This document shows positions 60,871 through 64,000 of a stretch of DNA of 64,000 bases, in pieces. The position numbers and the translations under genes are program-made. Source of the DNA: Gnetum montanum (Eukaryota > Streptophyta > Gnetopsida > Gnetales > Gnetaceae); NCBI GenBank assembly GCA_015680685.1, contig MNCI01011044.1, positions 219,354-283,353 on the forward strand. The letters are read 5' to 3'. Below the pieces are notes generated by a model that was not told where the DNA came from, ran no database searches, and worked only from the letters and a program-made list of their open reading frames with translations. Numbering within the stretch: the first letter of the stretch is position 1; the number at the start of each line of letters is the position of its first letter.

Positions 60871-61503
60871 TGATGAAGCATCAAAGTGTCACATTGATGG
60901 AGCCCCATCAATGTGGCTTCATCAATAGGTCCTTATCAATATGACCCCATCGACATATTATTGCCCCATTGATGGGGCCATGTCAATGTAGCTTTTGCTA
61001 CATTTATGAGGCCCTGTCAACATAGCTCCATGATAAAGCCTATAAATACACATTCACCCACCATGTTTATGATGGATATTTGTTAATAGAGTAGTTGAAT
61101 TCTTGCAATTTTATTTAGTAGTCTTAGAGAACAATTAATGAGTGCCCACAATGTGGATCTGAGTTAGTTGTATGGTGTCTTATTCAAGTGGCAATGTACC
61201 TAGACACATTGTATGAATGGCATAAGATCAAGATTGATTTTTATTCATTAGAACACTTTGACTTAGATTAGATTTACTTTCCATGCAATTTACATTTCAT
61301 GTACTTAGTTAATATTTACATTTCCATGCATATTAATGAACTGGTGAAATGAGTGCAACCAGTTTCGAGTATAAACACATATTCACTTGGTAACCCTAGT
61401 AATCTTATTCTTTGGTTTTCTGAGTAGCATAGTGCTTCGTAATCCTAGTAGTGGATACATGGGTTTAAGATGTCTACAATAAGCTGAGAATAGATATTCA
61501 TCA
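60871..61503 (+). mobile_element. Athila-type LTR, probably solo or orphan
   Basis: TGATGAAGC...ATTCATCA ends agree with the TGATG...CATCA termini at 18,684-19,620. TATA box TATAAATA at 61,041-61,048. No primer site follows the end (CCCATTAGGAG), and no integrase precedes the start. Flanking 5-mers (GATAG / CCCAT) do not match. Confidence 0.6.
60888..61010 (+). promoter_or_regulatory. Array of ATTGATGGGGCC / CCCCATCAAT motifs next to the LTR TATA box
   Basis: At least seven CATCAAT/ATTGATG words in both orientations lie in about 120 bp, followed by TATA at 61,041. Also found, diverged, at 53,311-53,386 and 42,781-42,870. Confidence 0.7.
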
Positions 61504-61597
61504 CCCATTAGGAGTATCTTAAGGCCAAAACAGAATCAAATATCATATGCCTCACTTTGGACTAAACCATACATGACAAAGCTAGGACCCATAGTTA

Positions 61598-61897
61598 TCA
61601 ATAGTGAACCCTGAGGATGACTTGCACCCTTGAAATCAAGTCATTTTGAGCTTGGAAAGTTGGTCACACTAGAGTCATGCTGGAGCATGACTTGCAACAT
61701 GACATGTAGCGTGACTGAGAAAATATGCACCATTTGACTTGAAACTTGAACTTTTGAGACTTGAGTGGACATCAATGGCCTTTGAGGATGGCTTGCAGCT
61801 GGGCAGGAGTTCTATATCTTAGTCAAATTTTTGTGTCCAAAATTTTGAAAGAGCTTGAGTAATTTCAAAGTATTAGGCCCAAATTAGTGGTGTTTCA
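61598..61897 (-). mobile_element. Truncated Tat/Ogre 3' LTR
   Basis: Matches 25,229-25,660 (CCTTGAGGATGACTTGCACC-like, TTTGACTTGAAACTTGAA-like, and the end TTAGTGGTGTTTCA). The left part is missing; the Athila LTR ends about 90 bp away. Confidence 0.6.
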
Positions 61898-61910
61898 TTG
61901 GTCCCTCTTT
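61898..61910 (-). other. Polypurine tract of the right Tat copy
   Basis: The minus strand reads AAAGAGGGACCAA before the LTR start, one transition and one small change from the tract at 25,661. Confidence 0.65.
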
Positions 61911-62945
61911 ATTGACGCCTGGAGGAGTTCACCCGAGAGGTGTCAACAAAGAAGTGCAAAACACCATGAATAATCAAGCATCAAGCATTAACCGTCGGCC
62001 CTTGGTTGGATGTCATCACACCGTTTTCAAAAGTACATGGCATTGAGGGAATGTGGTTCAAGATGCAAGGGAATTGGTTGTAACTGGGGGAAGCCTGGAG
62101 TTGATCAAGGGTTATGATTACTGTCGAAATCGTGGGAGAAAAAGGACTCTTATAGAATGTTCACAGGACCTGTTGTAAATAGCCAAAGACATGCGATGAT
62201 GTGCAAGATGCTCTTTTTGAGACATGAGTGTAACTGTTTTCCAAGACAATTACCTTCTCACTTGGGGCTTGTATGAGAATAGCCAATAGTCTATTGTTTA
62301 TGATGTTAATGGGATCATGAAGACCCTTTCCGTGGATTTTGGTCTTTGACCTTCTTATTTTTTTATTTTTATTTTTGTTTCTTCTTTTTTTTGTTTTTTT
62401 TTTGTTTTATCTTTTCCTTTTCTTTTCTTGGACTTTTTGAAAGAGCTTGCTTTAGTGTTGTGCTCGTGTTCGAGCGCTTGCATTTTGCATCATGTACTAT
62501 GTACTGTGTTTTGCGTTGCAACTCCTTAGAGAGTCATAGTTTGCAATAGTGTATCCAGAGTTTTGAACTAAGTGGAATGTATCCAGGGGTGTAGTTGAAT
62601 AGGGCAATTGGGACATGATGGGAAAATAGGGGATGTATTAGAAATTGAGAATGTACTTATGAACGGTTTGATTAACCTAGTTACAGAATGTGATACCTTG
62701 TCATCACGGTGAAGTGCATCTATGTACAAATGCCTCAAGAGTGTCATCCTACAGACACAACTCCAAGAAGACAAGAAAAACACAAATGAATCAGTTAACT
62801 AAGCACTTTAAACAAGGAGATGGAGCCACCGCGTGAAATTTTCAAAATAAACAGAATTATGAACAACATCAACTTCATTAGGGTCTCTGAGACAAATTAT
62901 GTAGCAAGTATTTGTGGAACATCTATAGCTAATTGTGGCAACACA
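61911..62945 (-). other. 3' untranslated segment of the right Tat copy
   Basis: Homologous to 25,674-26,855, including the T-rich run (62,350-62,440). The counterpart of the antisense ORF (62,640-62,960) is broken by a short deletion and a stop. Confidence 0.6.
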
Positions 62946-62949
62946 TCTT

Positions 62950-63430
62950 TTCAGGTTTTTCCTAGTTGTCGATGATGTCTCTAGTTTATAGTCTTAGCAG
63001 ACTATCATGGATTAGTTTCACATCATAACCCTTTGGACGACACTAGTTTAGCATCATAGCGGACAATGCATTGCTAGTTTATAATCGTAGCGGACTATGA
63101 AGAGGCAAGCCAGTTTAAAGTCTTAGTGGACTCTAGATGCTAATTTTAGTGTCATGCCAGATAGAGCTCTATGGTGTCTTACTGTCATGAATCCAGGACA
63201 TTCTGTGGTATCATTTTTAAGTCATGATTCCAGGACTGTTCTGTGGTATCAGTTATAAGTCATGATGCTAGGACTATTCTGTGGTATCAAGTTTGAGTCA
63301 TGATGCCAGGACTGGTCTATGGTATCAGTTTTAAGTCATGATGCTAGGACTATTCTATGGTATCAGTTTTAAGTCATGATGCTAGGACTATTCTATGGTA
63401 TCAGTTTTAAGTCATGATGCCAAGATTTTC
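62950..63430 (-). repeat. Tandem arrays, ~43-bp GATGC-CAGGAC-TGTGGTATCAGTTTTA units
   Basis: At least six units from 63,185 to 63,425, several nearly identical at about 43 bp. On their left are TAGTTTA-x-TAG(C/T)GGACT units. Same arrangement as 26,860-27,330. Confidence 0.8.
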
Positions 63431-63620
63431 TCTAGAAGTTGATAGTCATAGAGGACTGTTTATTACCATGCTTGTGTAAGGTGTGATGCTGCATGCGTAG
63501 TGATGTTGTGTGTTTGCAAGATCCTAGAAAAATCAACTAGAAATAAAACAAAATCAAGAAACACATGTTGTAAATAGACTTAAAGTACATGAACAAGAGA
63601 AAAGTAATGCAAAAAGTGAT
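63431..63620. other. Deletion-junction spacer
   Basis: A short A-rich stretch lies where the whole RT-RNase H-integrase block would be expected. No coding content. Confidence 0.45.
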
Positions 63621-64000
63621 AGTTTTAGGCCGTTCCGGGCCATTGCTAGTTTAACATCATTTCATACATTCGCTAGTAGTTTAGTATTGTACCAGACGGT
63701 TGGTAGTTTAACATCATTTCAGACACATTTGGTGTTCGCCATATTTATTGAGGGGTAGGACATGTAGGTATGATCTTATACTCCCCGTCTCCTTCACTAG
63801 TAATATCAAAAGGTAGCTCCGTCCAAAAGAAGTCAACGGGAATGGCCCCTATGTCTGTGTCTTCTGATGCTTCCTTAGTTTTAGTAAGATCATGAGTTAA
63901 TTATTGGTTCATGTCTTGAAGTGCACTCATGATTTCTTTTTTAGGCTCAGAGAATTCAACCTCTGAACTTTGATCCATTCTTAAGTGTGAGGAAGTGGGT
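63621..64000 (-). pseudogene. Tat-element linker motif and protease-RT linker, runs off the window
   Basis: AGGCCGTTCCGGGCCATTGC (63,628) and three TAGTTTA units lead into a minus-strand reading: SEVEFSEPKKEIMSALQDMN, SEDTDIGAIPVDFFWTELPF, DITSEGDGEYKII. This parallels SEDVDLEPTPPDVSWEELPF...GDAEYRI at 830-650. Protease and gag would lie beyond the right edge. Confidence 0.65.

Noticed and set aside
62346-62549. Phe-rich plus-strand ORF, possible membrane peptide
   Set aside because: Produced by a poly-T run in the element 3' untranslated region; the same run at 26,203-26,388 gives a similar false peptide.
63185-63430. CRISPR-like array
   Set aside because: Units are contiguous degenerate tandem repeats without unique spacers, in plant retrotransposon 3' sequence.

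Overview
This window looks like intergenic nuclear DNA from a seed plant with a large, repeat-rich genome. It is AT-rich, shows no intact long gene, and is built almost entirely from old, nested and broken retrotransposons. The mix is Ty3/Gypsy elements of the Tat/Ogre and Athila lineages, another Ty3/Gypsy element, and plant LINEs, with few fresh insertions. A gymnosperm such as a conifer fits well, but that is inference: no taxon-specific gene is present. I see no rRNA, tRNA or CRISPR feature and no operon structure.

Layout. (1) 1-7,300: minus-strand Tat/Ogre-type element: protease and gag (640-4,685), a 44-bp tandem repeat in the leader, a primer-binding site near 5,257-5,275 and a long LTR. 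(2) 7,640-11,800: plus-strand broken multi-exon coding sequence: an FCP1/HAD-phosphatase-like fragment, a possible plant-mobile-domain-like exon, and acidic/coiled-coil exons. (3) 13,100-18,500: unrecognised AT-rich DNA plus two minus-strand LINE fragments. (4) 18,684-22,250: Athila-type LTR with a CpG-rich promoter array, an intact primer-binding site, and gag. (5) About 22,940-24,000: another LTR-like promoter region. (6) 23,970-34,346: minus-strand Tat/Ogre element with RT, RNase H, a second RNase H and integrase. A second FCP1-like copy and an LTR fragment lie on its right. (7) 34,700-42,882: minus-strand Athila element with gag, RT and integrase. (8) 44,108-47,220: plus-strand Athila LTR and gag. 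(9) 48,540-49,560: plus-strand LINE RT. (10) 50,060-53,386: minus-strand Athila gag and LTR. (11) 54,720-60,780: plus-strand Ty3 gag-PR-RT-RH, with RT split by an insertion that carries a sugar-transporter fragment and another LTR-like promoter. (12) 60,871-64,000: an Athila LTR, then a Tat-type element whose RT-integrase part is missing.

How the parts relate. Nothing here is likely to be an active host gene. Three themes stand out. First, at least eight LTR-type promoters have a cluster of short, often palindromic repeats directly upstream of the TATA box, with a different motif in different subfamilies. Second, two copies of an FCP1-like sequence keep the same intron position and phase, yet both lack the catalytic acidic residues. 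Third, element parts are scattered: pol without gag in one Tat copy, gag/PR without pol in another, and three Athila copies that are only LTR, primer site and gag.
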